From contig CAZNSG010000136.1 of the NCBI GenBank assembly GCA_964575715.1, positions 1 through 9,138 of the forward strand: DNA of 9,138 nt, read 5' to 3'. Under the pieces are notes generated by a model. That model was not told where the DNA came from. It worked only from the letters and a program-made list of their open reading frames with translations, and searched no databases. Source of the DNA: PNAI01 sp964575715. GTDB taxonomy: Bacteria; Pseudomonadota; Alphaproteobacteria; Rhizobiales; Xanthobacteraceae. The position numbers and the translations under genes are program-made. Positions 1 to 6,089 of the stretch are shown one piece after another; the stretch's first letter is position 1; each line of letters starts with the position of its first letter.

Positions 1-62
1 TTCGCTCTTCGAGCTTCGGCGGACAAGTCGGGCTACGGCGGGCTCCTCAGGATGAGGTCGGA
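1..62. repeat. Probable dispersed intergenic repeat fragment at the left edge
   Basis: This GC-rich stretch has no supportable coding frame. It ends in a short palindrome at 45-57 (CCTCA, three bases, TGAGG). From memory, segments ending in CTCCTCAGGATGAGG occur many times in intergenic regions of Bradyrhizobium and Rhodopseudomonas genomes. That recognition is not checked here, and only one copy lies in this window. It is cut by the window edge, so its full length is unknown. Confidence 0.4.
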
Positions 63-146
63 GCAAGTCCGATCGTATGCGAGGGGATGACAGATACTTG
101 CTCAGTAAACGGCTCGAAAAGATGTGTGCACACCTTAGCGCATGCG
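61..146. promoter_or_regulatory. Palindrome-rich leader upstream of the catabolic cluster (candidate operator region)
   Basis: Three perfect symmetric elements lie in the 120 bases before the first gene. An 8-base inverted repeat GAGCAAGT/ACTTGCTC sits at 61-68 and 96-103 with 27 bases between the arms. GTGTGCACAC at 124-133 is a 10-base palindrome, and CGCATGCG at 139-146 is an 8-base palindrome. Such symmetry fits binding of a dimeric regulator such as a TetR, GntR or MarR protein, but no regulator gene is in the window and no convincing -35/-10 pair was found. Short palindromes also arise by chance in GC-rich DNA, so this is a candidate only. Confidence 0.25.
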
Positions 147-159
147 GGGAGAGGTGAAG
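144..159 (+). repeat. Half copy of the GGGGAGAGG palindromic repeat
   Basis: GCGGGGAGAGGTGAAG here matches 3187-3202 exactly over 16 bases. The left arm that would complete the palindrome is degenerate (CACCTTAGCG instead of CACCTCTCCCCG), so this looks like a decayed copy. It lies within the leader of the first gene, 21 bases before its start. Confidence 0.5.
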
Positions 160-170
160 GAACACTGCGT

Positions 171-174
171 GGAG
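171..174 (+). promoter_or_regulatory. Ribosome binding site that sets the SDR start at 181
   Basis: GGAG lies six bases before the ATG at 181. The earlier in-frame ATG at 142 has no comparable site and would add 13 residues with no place in the Rossmann fold. This favours 181. A further in-frame ATG at 190 is possible but is less well placed. Confidence 0.6.
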
Positions 175-180
175 TATGTA

Positions 181-1095
181 ATGGCAGGCATGGTCACTGG
201 CAAAGTTGCGATCGTCACCGGCGCGGGGCGCGGGATTGGCCGCGGCATCGCGCTCCTGCTGGCAGGGGAAGGCGCGCGCGTGTTGGTCAACGACGTGGGC
301 GCGGGCCTCGACGGCGCGGGCGCCGATGCGGGGCCGGCGCAGGCGGTGGTCGATGAGATCAAGCAGCATGGCGGGGAGGCGATCGCGAATACGCTGTCGA
401 TCGGTGCGCCGGAGAGCGCCGACAAGATCGTGCAGGCCGCGCTCGATGCATTCGGCCGCATCGACATACTGGTCAACAACGCCGGCATCCTGCGCGATCG
501 CATCTTCCATAAAATGAGCTGGCCGGACTGGTCGGACGTGATCGCGGTGCATCTGCACGGCTCGTTCAACATGAGCCGGGCGGTCGCCGGCCATTTTCGC
601 GAACAGAATTCCGGCAGTTTCGTGCACATGACCTCGACCTCCGGCCTGATCGGCAACTACGGCCAGGCCAATTACATGGCGGCCAAGATGGGCATTGTCG
701 GATTGTCGCGCTCGATCGCGCTCGACATGGAGCGCTTCAACGTGCGCTCGAACTGCATCGCGCCATTCGCCTGGAGCCGCATGATCGGCTCGATCCCGGC
801 CGAGAGCGAAGCCGAGAAACGCCGGGTCGAGAAGCTGCAACAAATGACGCCGGAGAAGATCGCGCCGCTAGTAGTCTATCTTGCTTCGGACCGGGCGAAG
901 GGAGTTTCGGGGCAGATTTTTTCCGTGCGCAACAACGAGATCTTCCTGTTCAATCAGCCGCGTCCGATCCGCTCGCTGCACCGCGCCGACGGCTGGACGC
1001 CGGAGCGGCTCGATGCGCAGCTCAAAGGGGCGTTTGCGGGCTCGTTCACGCCGCTCGACCGCTCCGGCGATGTGTTTTCCTGGGATCCGGTCTAA
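181..1095 (+). CDS. Short-chain dehydrogenase, MFE-2-type (R)-3-hydroxyacyl-CoA dehydrogenase
   Basis: This cytoplasmic SDR enzyme of 304 residues probably oxidises a (3R)-hydroxyacyl-CoA to 3-oxoacyl-CoA with NAD+. The Rossmann motif TGAGRGIG is at residues 13-20. An acidic residue (D38) after the second strand suggests NAD rather than NADP. NNAG is at 99-102, and the catalytic triad is S152, Y165 and K169 in a TSTSG...YMAAK context. The GQANY stretch and a tail of about 50 residues beyond a typical 250-residue SDR resemble the N-terminal domain of peroxisomal multifunctional enzyme type 2 (17-beta-HSD4). The next gene, 4 bases downstream, encodes the matching hydratase 2 half, which supports a role in R-specific beta-oxidation. 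The start at 181 is chosen from the GGAG at 171-174. The SDR call is firm. The acyl-CoA substrate is inferred from context, and a generic 3-oxoacyl reductase remains possible. Confidence 0.88.
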   Translation: MAGMVTGKVAIVTGAGRGIGRGIALLLAGEGARVLVNDVGAGLDGAGADAGPAQAVVDEIKQHGGEAIANTLSIGAPESADKIVQAALDAFGRIDILVNNAGILRDRIFHKMSWPDWSDVIAVHLHGSFNMSRAVAGHFREQNSGSFVHMTSTSGLIGNYGQANYMAAKMGIVGLSRSIALDMERFNVRSNCIAPFAWSRMIGSIPAESEAEKRRVEKLQQMTPEKIAPLVVYLASDRAKGVSGQIFSVRNNEIFLFNQPRPIRSLHRADGWTPERLDAQLKGAFAGSFTPLDRSGDVFSWDPV

Positions 1096-1099
1096 GGCG

Positions 1100-1960
1100 A
1101 TGGCGATCGACTACGCCAAGCTGCTCGCGCTGAAAATTCCCGACGCCGAGCACAGCTATACGGAAAAGGACACGATTCTCTATGCGCTCGGCGTCGGGCT
1201 TGGCCGGGACCCGCTCAATGCCGACGAGCTTGCCTTCGTCTACGAGAAGAATTTGAAGGCGCTGCCGACCTACGCCGCCGTGCTCGGCTACCCCGGATTC
1301 TGGGTGCGCGAACTTCCGACCGGCATCGACTGGGTGCGCAGCGTCAATGGCGAGCAGGCCATCACATTGCACCGGCCGCTCGCGGCGCAAGGCACGGTCA
1401 TCGGCCGCACGCGCATATGGGACGTGGTCGACAAGGGCGCCGACAAAGGCGCGCTCATCTATACCGAGCGCAAGGTGAGCGACAAGGCGAGCGGCGCGCC
1501 GGTCGCGACCGTCACGCAGACCATTTTCTGCCGCGCCGACGGCGGCTTCGGCGGGCCGCGGCGCGAAAGCCCGCCGGTGCACCAGATACCCGAGCGCAAG
1601 CCCGACATGGTTTGTGAGTTGCCGACACGGCCGGAGGCAGCGCTGATCTATCGCCTGAGCGGCGACCGCAATCCGCTGCATATCGATCCCGCGGTGGCAA
1701 CCGCGGCCGGCTATCCCCGCCCGATCCTGCATGGCTTGGCGACCTTCGGGGTCGCGGGACACGCCTTGCTCAAGAGCATCTGCGGCTACGATCCTAACCG
1801 GCTGGTGTCGTTCGGCGGGCGGTTCTCGGCGCCGGTCTTTCCCGGCGAGACCATCCGCACGGAGATGTGGCGGGACGGCGCGGTGATAAGCTTCCGCGCG
1901 CTGGTGGTGGAGCGCGATGTGATCGCCATGAACAACGGCCGCGCCGAGGTAAGGCCATGA
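1100..1960 (+). CDS. MaoC-family 2-enoyl-CoA hydratase 2 (double hot-dog)
   Basis: This protein of 286 residues probably hydrates trans-2-enoyl-CoA to (3R)-hydroxyacyl-CoA. Its length fits the eukaryotic-type hydratase 2, with a degenerate N-terminal hot-dog half (about residues 1-150) and a catalytic C-terminal MaoC half (about 160-286). The hydratase 2 motif YRLSGDRNPLH spans residues 184-194, with the catalytic pair D189 and H194 spaced as in human MFE-2. The N-terminal YTEKDTILYALGVG stretch also resembles the human enzyme. The start at 1100 follows the upstream stop by 4 bases. The frame stays open back to 881, but that extension lies inside the SDR gene and encodes arginine-rich shadow sequence. 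The gene ends in an ATGA overlap with the next one, so translational coupling is likely. Confidence in the family is high. The chain length or ring type of the substrate is unknown. Confidence 0.9.
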   Translation: MAIDYAKLLALKIPDAEHSYTEKDTILYALGVGLGRDPLNADELAFVYEKNLKALPTYAAVLGYPGFWVRELPTGIDWVRSVNGEQAITLHRPLAAQGTVIGRTRIWDVVDKGADKGALIYTERKVSDKASGAPVATVTQTIFCRADGGFGGPRRESPPVHQIPERKPDMVCELPTRPEAALIYRLSGDRNPLHIDPAVATAAGYPRPILHGLATFGVAGHALLKSICGYDPNRLVSFGGRFSAPVFPGETIRTEMWRDGAVISFRALVVERDVIAMNNGRAEVRP

Positions 1961-3126
1961 GCGAGGAGGCTGCGACGGACGCTCATGCACCGATCCGCGC
2001 CGCTGTGCGCGCGCTGTGCGCGAATTTTCCGGGCGAATATTGGCGCAAGCTCGATCGCGAGCGCGGCTATCCGACGGAATTTGTCGTGGCGCTGACCAAG
2101 GCCGGATTTCTCGCCGCCCTGATCCCGGAGGAATATGGCGGCAGCGGGCTGCCGATGGGGGCTGCCGCGGCGATCATGGAGGAGATTCACCTCTCCGGCT
2201 GCAATGGCGCGGCCTGTCATGCGCAAATGTACACCATGGGCACGCTGCTGCGGCACGGCAGCGCCGAGCAGAAGGCGAAATATCTGCCCGCCATCGCCAA
2301 GGGCGAATTGCGGCTGCAGGCCTTTGGCGTGACTGAGCCCAGCTCGGGCACCGACACGCTCGGGCTTCGTACAACGGCCGTGCGCGACGGCAATACCGGC
2401 TACGTCATCAACGGCCAGAAAATCTGGACCTCGCGCGCGGAGCATTCCGACCTGATGCTGCTGCTTGCGCGCACCATGCCGCGCGAGCAGGTGAAGAAGA
2501 AAACCGAAGGGCTCTCGGTCTTTCTTGTCGACATGCGCAAGGTGCTGGGCAAGGGACTGACCATCAAGCCCATCCGCACCATGATGAACCACGCCACTAC
2601 GGAATTGTTCCTCGACAACGTGCCGGTGCCGGCGGAAAGCCTGATCGGCGAGGAGGGCCAGGGCTTTCGCTACATTCTGGCCGGCATGAACGCCGAGCGC
2701 ATTCTGATCGCGGCCGAATGTGTCGGGGATGCCAAGTGGTTTATCGGCAAGGCAGCAAGTTACGCGAAAGAGCGCGTGGTGTTCGGCCGGCCGATCGGGC
2801 AGAACCAGGGCGTGCAGTTTCCGATCGCGCGCGCCTATGTCGGCATGCGCGCGGCCGAGCTGATGGTGCGCGAGGCGGCCAATCTGTTCGATGCGGGCAA
2901 GGAGGCGGGCGCCGAGGCGAACATGGCCAAGCACCTAGCCGCCGAAGCCTCCTGGGCGGCGGCCGACATGTGCGTGCAGACCCACGGCGGCTTCGGCTTT
3001 GCCGAGGAGTTCGACATCGAGCGCAAGTTCCGCGAGACGCGGCTCTATACCGTCGCGCCGATCTCGACCAACCTTATTCTTTCGTACATCGCCGAGCACG
3101 TGCTCGGCCTGCCGCGGTCGTACTAA
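1957..3126 (+). CDS. Acyl-CoA dehydrogenase (FAD flavoprotein)
   Basis: This 389-residue enzyme should catalyse alpha,beta-desaturation of an acyl-CoA, with electrons passed to ETF. Family signature 1 is at residues 124-135 (GVTEPSSGTDTL). Signature 2, QTHGGFGF...ERKFRE, lies near the C-terminus. The length is normal for the family. The glutamate found at the YEGT position in medium-chain enzymes is absent, and the local sequence is YTVAPIST with P368 at the aligned place. Instead E247, in NAERILIA, lies where isovaleryl-CoA and long-chain acyl-CoA dehydrogenases keep their catalytic base, so the enzyme is probably active. The start overlaps the MaoC stop (ATGA), and GAGGTAAGG at 1946-1954 supplies a ribosome site. 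The enzyme likely performs the first oxidation in the pathway whose next two steps are encoded just upstream. The substrate is not identifiable, and branched, alicyclic or long-chain acyl-CoA are all possible. Confidence 0.92.
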   Translation: MSEEAATDAHAPIRAAVRALCANFPGEYWRKLDRERGYPTEFVVALTKAGFLAALIPEEYGGSGLPMGAAAAIMEEIHLSGCNGAACHAQMYTMGTLLRHGSAEQKAKYLPAIAKGELRLQAFGVTEPSSGTDTLGLRTTAVRDGNTGYVINGQKIWTSRAEHSDLMLLLARTMPREQVKKKTEGLSVFLVDMRKVLGKGLTIKPIRTMMNHATTELFLDNVPVPAESLIGEEGQGFRYILAGMNAERILIAAECVGDAKWFIGKAASYAKERVVFGRPIGQNQGVQFPIARAYVGMRAAELMVREAANLFDAGKEAGAEANMAKHLAAEASWAAADMCVQTHGGFGFAEEFDIERKFRETRLYTVAPISTNLILSYIAEHVLGLPRSY

Positions 3127-3172
3127 TGGTTATTGCTGCTTAAGATGAGCCGCCTCGCCGTCGACTTTTCTT

Positions 3173-3198
3173 ACCTCTCCCCGCAAGCGGGGAGAGGT
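3173..3198. repeat. Palindromic repeat between two genes of the cluster (perfect 11-bp hairpin)
   Basis: ACCTCTCCCCG at 3173-3183 and CGGGGAGAGGT at 3188-3198 are exact reverse complements separated by the four bases CAAG. No T-run follows on either strand, so this is not a standard intrinsic terminator. The right half, GCGGGGAGAGGTGAAG (3187-3202), recurs at 144-159 ahead of the first gene. The element resembles a palindromic intergenic repeat I associate with Bradyrhizobium-like genomes. In an mRNA it would form a strong stem that could stabilise or attenuate the transcript between the dehydrogenase and the CoA transferase genes. Confidence 0.75.
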
Positions 3199-3221
3199 GA
3201 AGCTGTGGTACTGCCTTTGAA

Positions 3222-4355
3222 ATGACTCTCCCCCTCTCCGATCTCTTAGTTGTTGCGCTCGAGCAGGCGGTGGCGGCGCCGATGTGTACCTGCCGGCTGG
3301 CCGACGCCGGCGCGCGCGTAATCAAGATCGAGCGGCCGGAGGGCGATTTCGCGCGCGGCTACGACAGAGCCGTGCATGGCGAGAGCGCCTATTTTGTCTG
3401 GCTCAACCGCGGCAAGGAATCGGTGGTGCTTGACCTCGCTGCGCAAGCGGACAAGGCGCTGTTTGCGGGATTGCTCGCCAAGGCCGACGTGTTCGTGCAG
3501 AACCTCAAACCCGGCGCGGTTGAGAAACTTGGTTTTTCAATTGCGCGGCTGCGGCGCGAGCATCCGCGCCTGATCGTCTGCTCGATTTCCGGCTATGGCG
3601 AAGACGGCCCTTATGCCGCGCGCAAGGCCTATGACATGTTGATTCAGGCGGAATCGGGCCTTGCTTCGGTCACCGGCACGCCGCAAACGCCCTCGCGCGT
3701 CGGTGTATCGGTATGTGATATCGCCGCCGGCATGAATGCCTATGAGGCGGTTCTGGAAGCGCTGATCGCGCGCGGGCGCAGCGGCGCGGGCGCGGAGATT
3801 TCGATCTCGATGTTCGATTCCATGGCGGATTGGATGACCGTGCCGCTCTTGCAATTCGAAGGCGGCATGCCGCCCAAGCGCATGGGGCTCGCGCACACTT
3901 CGATCTCGCCCTACGGCGCGTTCCGCACGCGCGATGGCGTCGATATCCTGATCTCGATCCAGAACGATCGCGAATGGCGCGTGCTGGCCGAGCGTATTCT
4001 GGGCGACAGCATGCTCGCCGCCGATCCGCAATTCGCCACCAATCTTGAGCGCGTCAAACGGCGCGCGGAAACCGACGGCCGGGTTGCCAAGGCGTTCGGC
4101 GTAATCGACGCCGAGCCGCTCATCGCCAAGCTCGCCGCCGCCGACATCGCCTTTGCGCGCGTCAACGAGCCAAAGGACCTGGCGCGCCATCCGCACTTGC
4201 GGCGTGTCACAATCGGCACGCCCACGGGGCCGGTATCATACCCTTCACCGGCGGCGCTAAGCGCGGGCGAGCCGCGGCGCTATGGCGCCGTGCCGGCGCT
4301 GGGGGAACATACGGAAAAAGTCAGGGCGGAATTCATGGCGCGGGCGCGCGCGTAA
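3222..4355 (+). CDS. Family III (CaiB/BaiF-type) CoA transferase
   Basis: This 377-residue protein probably moves CoA from a donor acyl-CoA to a free carboxylic acid, activating the pathway substrate. Residues 1-40 carry the typical start LPLSDLLVVALEQ...LADAGARVIKIERP. Residues 58-72 hold FVWLNRGKESVVLDL, a family III hallmark. D166 in VSVCDIAAG is at the position of the catalytic aspartate of formyl-CoA transferase (GDSNTG) and alpha-methylacyl-CoA racemase (ADFAGG). The racemase alternative cannot be excluded from sequence alone. No good Shine-Dalgarno sequence is seen within 15 bases of the ATG at 3222. The 95-base gap before it contains the hairpin at 3173-3198, so expression could differ from the three upstream genes. 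The C-terminal half is of ordinary length for the family. Confidence 0.88.
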   Translation: MTLPLSDLLVVALEQAVAAPMCTCRLADAGARVIKIERPEGDFARGYDRAVHGESAYFVWLNRGKESVVLDLAAQADKALFAGLLAKADVFVQNLKPGAVEKLGFSIARLRREHPRLIVCSISGYGEDGPYAARKAYDMLIQAESGLASVTGTPQTPSRVGVSVCDIAAGMNAYEAVLEALIARGRSGAGAEISISMFDSMADWMTVPLLQFEGGMPPKRMGLAHTSISPYGAFRTRDGVDILISIQNDREWRVLAERILGDSMLAADPQFATNLERVKRRAETDGRVAKAFGVIDAEPLIAKLAAADIAFARVNEPKDLARHPHLRRVTIGTPTGPVSYPSPAALSAGEPRRYGAVPALGEHTEKVRAEFMARARA

Positions 4356-4372
4356 TTTCCGCGAACATCGGC

Positions 4373-4377
4373 AGGAG
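4373..4377 (+). promoter_or_regulatory. Ribosome binding site of the beta-hydroxyacid dehydrogenase gene
   Basis: AGGAG lies eight bases before the ATG at 4386, in the 30-base gap after the CoA transferase stop. It is one of the clearest ribosome sites in the + strand cluster and fixes the start. Confidence 0.7.
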
Positions 4378-4385
4378 AATTTGTC

Positions 4386-5285
4386 ATGGATATTGGGTTC
4401 ATCGGTCTCGGCAAAATGGGTTATCCCATGTGCCGCCGCCTGCTCGAGGCCGGTCACACGCTGATCGTGTTCGATGTCAATCGCCAAGCGATAGAGCGGC
4501 TGGTCAAGCTCGGAGCGCAGGCCGCGAAGTCCGCGGCCGACGTCGCCAACCGGGCGGAGACGGTGCTTGCGAGCCTGCCATCGCTCGATGTGGGGCGAAA
4601 AGTGGCGACCGGAGAGGACGGCATCATCCGCGGCAATCGCGTGCGCCGCTATGTCGATCTCTCCACCACCGGCTCGCGCATGGCGATCGAAGTGCATAAT
4701 GTGCTCAAAGACCGCGGCATCGTGCAGATCGACTCGCCCGTGAGCGGCGGCGTCGGCGGCGCCGAGAAGGGCACGCTGGCGGTGATGGTGTCGGGGCCGC
4801 GCGAGGAGATCGAAGCGGTGCGGCCGGCGCTCGACGCGATCGGCCGGGTGTTTGTCGTGGGCGAGCGGCCGGGGCTGGCGCAGAGCATGAAGCTCGCCAA
4901 CAATTTTCTCTCCGCCACTGCGATGGCGGCGAGTTCCGAGGCCATTGCCATGGGTGTCAAGGCCGGGCTCGATCCGCGTGTCATGCTCGAAGTCATCAAT
5001 GCCGGCAGCGGGCGCAATACCGCCACCCAGGACAAGTTCCCGCAGTCGATCATCACCGGCAAATACGATTATGGCTTCGGCATGGGGCTGATGGTGAAGG
5101 ATGTGCGGCTGTTCCTGGCGGAAGCAGAGGCGCTTGGCATGCCAACCGAAGTGGCGCAGGCGGTCGGGCGGTTGTGGGAGGCGGCGCATGCCGAGCACGG
5201 CGCTGAGACCGATTTCACCCGCATCGCGCAGACGGTGGAACGGCGCACCGGCGTGAGCATGCGGGCGCCGGAGAGTAAGGCATGA
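4386..5285 (+). CDS. NAD(P)-dependent oxidoreductase, 3-hydroxyisobutyrate dehydrogenase family
   Basis: This is a 299-residue beta-hydroxyacid dehydrogenase. The Rossmann glycine motif is GLGKMG at residues 7-12. Cofactor-side residues FDVNR follow the second strand at 29-33. The family substrate-binding motif DSPVSGGVGGAEKGTL lies at 116-131. The catalytic lysine is K169 in QSMKLANN. The C-terminal helical domain runs from about residue 165 to 299, and the length is standard. Relatives act on 3-hydroxyisobutyrate, tartronate semialdehyde, glyoxylate/succinic semialdehyde or larger hydroxyacids, and the sequence does not let me choose. In this cluster it may oxidise a hydroxyl or reduce an aldehyde on the pathway intermediate. 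It overlaps the next gene by ATGA, which suggests co-translation with the lactonase-like hydrolase. Confidence 0.88.
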   Translation: MDIGFIGLGKMGYPMCRRLLEAGHTLIVFDVNRQAIERLVKLGAQAAKSAADVANRAETVLASLPSLDVGRKVATGEDGIIRGNRVRRYVDLSTTGSRMAIEVHNVLKDRGIVQIDSPVSGGVGGAEKGTLAVMVSGPREEIEAVRPALDAIGRVFVVGERPGLAQSMKLANNFLSATAMAASSEAIAMGVKAGLDPRVMLEVINAGSGRNTATQDKFPQSIITGKYDYGFGMGLMVKDVRLFLAEAEALGMPTEVAQAVGRLWEAAHAEHGAETDFTRIAQTVERRTGVSMRAPESKA

Positions 5286-6082
5286 GCGACGACGTTCACG
5301 AGATTTTTGCCATCCGCTACGGGCACCACCAGCGCCGGGCGGCGGAAAATTACATCGGCGGCGATCCGCATGATGTGCTCCAGCCGCTGGACTATTTCGT
5401 CTGGGCGATCGTAGGCAAGGCGCAGACCATCGTGGTCGATACCGGCTTCGACGAGATCGTAGGCGCGCGCCGCAAGCGCGCGCTGATCACGCCGGTGCGC
5501 CAGGGGCTTGCTGCGATTGGCGTCGATGCGGACAAGATCGAGAACGTCATCGTAAGCCACCTGCATTACGATCACTGCGGCAACTACGATTTGTTCCCGC
5601 GCGCACGCTATCATTTGCAGGATCGCGAGATGACCTACGCCACCGGCCGCTGCATGTGCCATGCGCAGCTGCGCAATTCCTACGAGGAAGACTACGTGGT
5701 TTCGATGGTGCGCAAGGTGTTCGCCGGCCGCGTTTCGTTCCATGACGGCAGCGACGAGATCGCGCCGGGCATTACCGTCCATCATATCGGCGGCCATGCC
5801 AAGGGCCTGCAATGCGTACGCGTGAACACGCGGCGCGGTCATGTGGTGCTCGCCTCCGATGCCACGCATCTCTACACGCACATGGAGCAGGGCCGCGTGT
5901 TTCCAACCACCGTCAATCTGGAAGAGGTGCTCGAAGGCTACGCCAAGCTGAAAAAACTCGCGAGCTCTCCGCAGCACGTGGTGCCGGGGCACGATCCGGA
6001 AGTGCTCAAGCGCTATCCGGCGGCCAAGCCGGGTCTGGAAGACTGGATCGTCCGGCTCGACGCCGAGCCGAAGGCTGGATGA
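5282..6082 (+). CDS. Metallo-beta-lactamase-fold hydrolase, N-acyl homoserine lactonase-like family
   Basis: This is a soluble 266-residue metallohydrolase with no signal peptide. The dinuclear metal site is complete: H93, H95, D97 and H98 in SHLHYDH, then H172, D193 and H237. The spacing matches the lactonase AiiA (H104, H106, D108, H109, H169, D191, H235). AiiA has an active-site tyrosine three residues after the bridging aspartate (DASY); here the same place is histidine (DATH, H196). A classical AHL lactonase role is therefore doubtful. Co-translation with a beta-hydroxyacid dehydrogenase at the end of an acyl-CoA catabolic cluster suggests hydrolysis of a lactone or ester intermediate, but this is inference. 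A related cyclic ester, cyclic amide or thioester hydrolase is also possible. The gene ends 7 bases from the convergent macrodomain gene. Confidence 0.85.
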   Translation: MSDDVHEIFAIRYGHHQRRAAENYIGGDPHDVLQPLDYFVWAIVGKAQTIVVDTGFDEIVGARRKRALITPVRQGLAAIGVDADKIENVIVSHLHYDHCGNYDLFPRARYHLQDREMTYATGRCMCHAQLRNSYEEDYVVSMVRKVFAGRVSFHDGSDEIAPGITVHHIGGHAKGLQCVRVNTRRGHVVLASDATHLYTHMEQGRVFPTTVNLEEVLEGYAKLKKLASSPQHVVPGHDPEVLKRYPAAKPGLEDWIVRLDAEPKAG

Positions 6083-6089
6083 CGGCGCG

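Noticed and set aside
142..180. Earlier start for the SDR at 142
   Set aside because: It has no ribosome site, runs through the degenerate palindromic repeat, and adds residues ahead of a normal SDR start. GGAG at 171-174 supports 181.
881..1099. N-terminal extension of the MaoC frame back to 881
   Set aside because: It overlaps the end of the SDR gene and encodes an arginine-rich stretch with no hot-dog similarity. The ATG at 1100 begins a normal hydratase 2 N-terminus.
1046..2934. Long minus-strand open frames (1046-1990 and 1786-2934) opposite the SDR/MaoC/dehydrogenase genes
   Set aside because: They are antisense to genes with clear family motifs, overlap each other, are rich in Arg, His and Ala, and have no recognisable domain. 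They are typical codon-bias shadows in GC-rich DNA.
3173..3198. Intrinsic terminator after the acyl-CoA dehydrogenase gene
   Set aside because: The stem is strong, but no U-run follows on either strand, and a related half copy lies in the leader at 144-159, so a dispersed repeat explains it better.
4257..5992. Minus-strand open frames of over 300 codons (4257-5198 and 5069-5992)
   Set aside because: They lie wholly opposite the hydroxyacid dehydrogenase and lactonase-like genes, whose catalytic residues are intact. Their translations show no domain.
5282..6082. Calling the metallohydrolase a beta-lactamase or glyoxalase II
   Set aside because: The length, the spacing of the metal ligands, and the DATH and PGHDP contexts fit the AiiA-like lactonase branch better. 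There is no signal peptide for a secreted beta-lactamase.
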